Source: Alteromonas sp. BL110
GTDB lineage: Bacteria > Pseudomonadota > Gammaproteobacteria > Enterobacterales > Alteromonadaceae
Direction: 5' to 3'
NCBI RefSeq assembly: GCF_003443615.1
Contig: NZ_CP031967.1
Span: 2,728,001-2,792,000 of the forward strand
DNA length: 64,000 nt
A program made the position numbers and the translations under genes. Shown in pieces: positions 63,646-64,000 of this stretch; within the stretch, counting starts at the first letter, position 1, and each line of letters starts with the position of its first letter. Under the pieces are notes generated by a model. The model saw only the letters and a list, made by a program, of their open reading frames with translations, made no database searches and was not told where the DNA came from.

Positions 63646-64000
63646 ATGACAACGGTAACTTCAACTCGTGCAACATACCAACAAGCTAATAAAACTCTTC
63701 CGGCAAATGAAGCTTTCACGTGGCTCAAAGAAGGGTGGCAGCTATTTAAAAAAGCGCCTTTCAAACTCTTAGGGCTTTCATTTTTAATGCTACTTACTGC
63801 TGGCCTTATTCAAGCATTGGCTGCACCTATTGGAATAGGCGTATCTAAATGGATGAGCCCGCTTCTTACTACTTTAATGTGGTTGGCCATTGCTAATTTA
63901 GCAGTGAAAGGCAAAGTAAGCTTTTCTGGTGGCACGATGCGTTCGTGGGCAAATGTTGCGCTATGGAGTTTATCTGGGCCGATAATCGCATGGATTCAGT
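63646..64000 (+). CDS. BPSS1780-like membrane protein (partial, runs off the window)
   Basis: An open frame starts at ATG 63646 with AAGGA about 8 nt upstream (an in-frame ATG at 63628 has no ribosome site) and is still open at the window end, giving at least 118 codons. The product begins MTTVTSTRATYQQANKTLPA and continues with EAFTWLKEGWQLFKKAPFKLLGLSFLMLL and a second hydrophobic helix, a start typical of BPSS1780-type membrane proteins of unknown function. At least three hydrophobic segments are visible. Confidence 0.8.
   Translation, partial: MTTVTSTRATYQQANKTLPANEAFTWLKEGWQLFKKAPFKLLGLSFLMLLTAGLIQALAAPIGIGVSKWMSPLLTTLMWLAIANLAVKGKVSFSGGTMRSWANVALWSLSGPIIAWIQ

Noticed and set aside
1..64000. 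CRISPR arrays, rRNA genes, prophage genes and intact insertion sequences
   Set aside because: I looked for regularly spaced repeats, rRNA-like sequence, and integrase, transposase or phage structural proteins and saw none.

Overview
The window looks like a chromosomal stretch from a marine gammaproteobacterium of the Alteromonadales, most likely Alteromonas or a close relative. This rests on the closeness of the housekeeping proteins (PepA, ValS, GlnA, TypA, FumC, MinCDE, ErpA, TyrS) to gammaproteobacterial families, on TonB-receptor and c-di-GMP signalling content, and on moderate G+C. It is an inference from remembered families, not a database search. No rRNA operon, CRISPR array, prophage or intact insertion sequence is visible.

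Layout. 1-470: a tRNA-Leu(CAA) gene on the minus strand, with promoter and terminator, followed by a second terminator and a decayed copy of the tRNA 3' end. 0.7-6.7 kb: a minus-strand group of TonB-dependent receptor, ECF sigma factor, RskA-type anti-sigma factor, DUF4331 secreted protein and Big_9-type lipoprotein. 6.9-14.8 kb: an RDD protein, then lptF-lptG divergent from pepA-holC-valS. 15-27 kb: signalling genes, namely a Tat-exported solute-binding protein paired with a hybrid histidine kinase, a PAS-PAS-GGDEF protein, a GlyGly-CTERM-like exported protein, rraB, plsC, an Hpt/HD-GYP fusion, and glnG (ntrC) and glnL (ntrB). 27-32 kb: a DUF4124 protein, glnA with a sigma-54/NtrC-type control region, and typA. 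32-41 kb: a lone receiver, a PatB-type C-S lyase, an unusual Nramp transporter, a UPF0149 protein, hemJ-clc, a DUF6776-like protein, a MneA-like transporter and azurin. 41.5-50 kb: fumC, minC-minD-minE, ppk2, a Tsx-like channel, a chemoreceptor and erpA. 50-59 kb: accessory metabolism (GST, D-2-hydroxyacid dehydrogenase, an extra-long Cys/Met-type PLP enzyme, SRPBCC protein, old yellow enzyme, and a divergent OprB porin/FucP-type permease pair). 59-64 kb: mepM-anmK (minus) divergent from tyrS, and the start of a membrane protein cut by the window end.

How the genes work together. The nitrogen block is a recognisable circuit. NtrB/NtrC would activate glnA from a TGGCAT-N5-TCGC promoter through two NtrC-like sites about 70-110 bp upstream of it, and a third NtrC palindrome sits just ahead of glnL. 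MinCDE, ErpA, HemJ, MepM, AnmK and TyrS are core cell-division and envelope functions. In other gammaproteobacteria several of them sit close together, so the region from hemJ to tyrS looks like a core scaffold opened by accessory blocks.

The items most worth following up are: a 109-nt multi-stem element upstream of tyrS; the DUF4331/ECF/anti-sigma cluster with a candidate ECF promoter; the Tat-exported binding protein with its own hybrid kinase, which lacks an Hpt domain; the Hpt/HD-GYP protein with altered metal- and phosphate-site residues; and a frameshifted remnant of a small ribbon-helix-helix protein gene.
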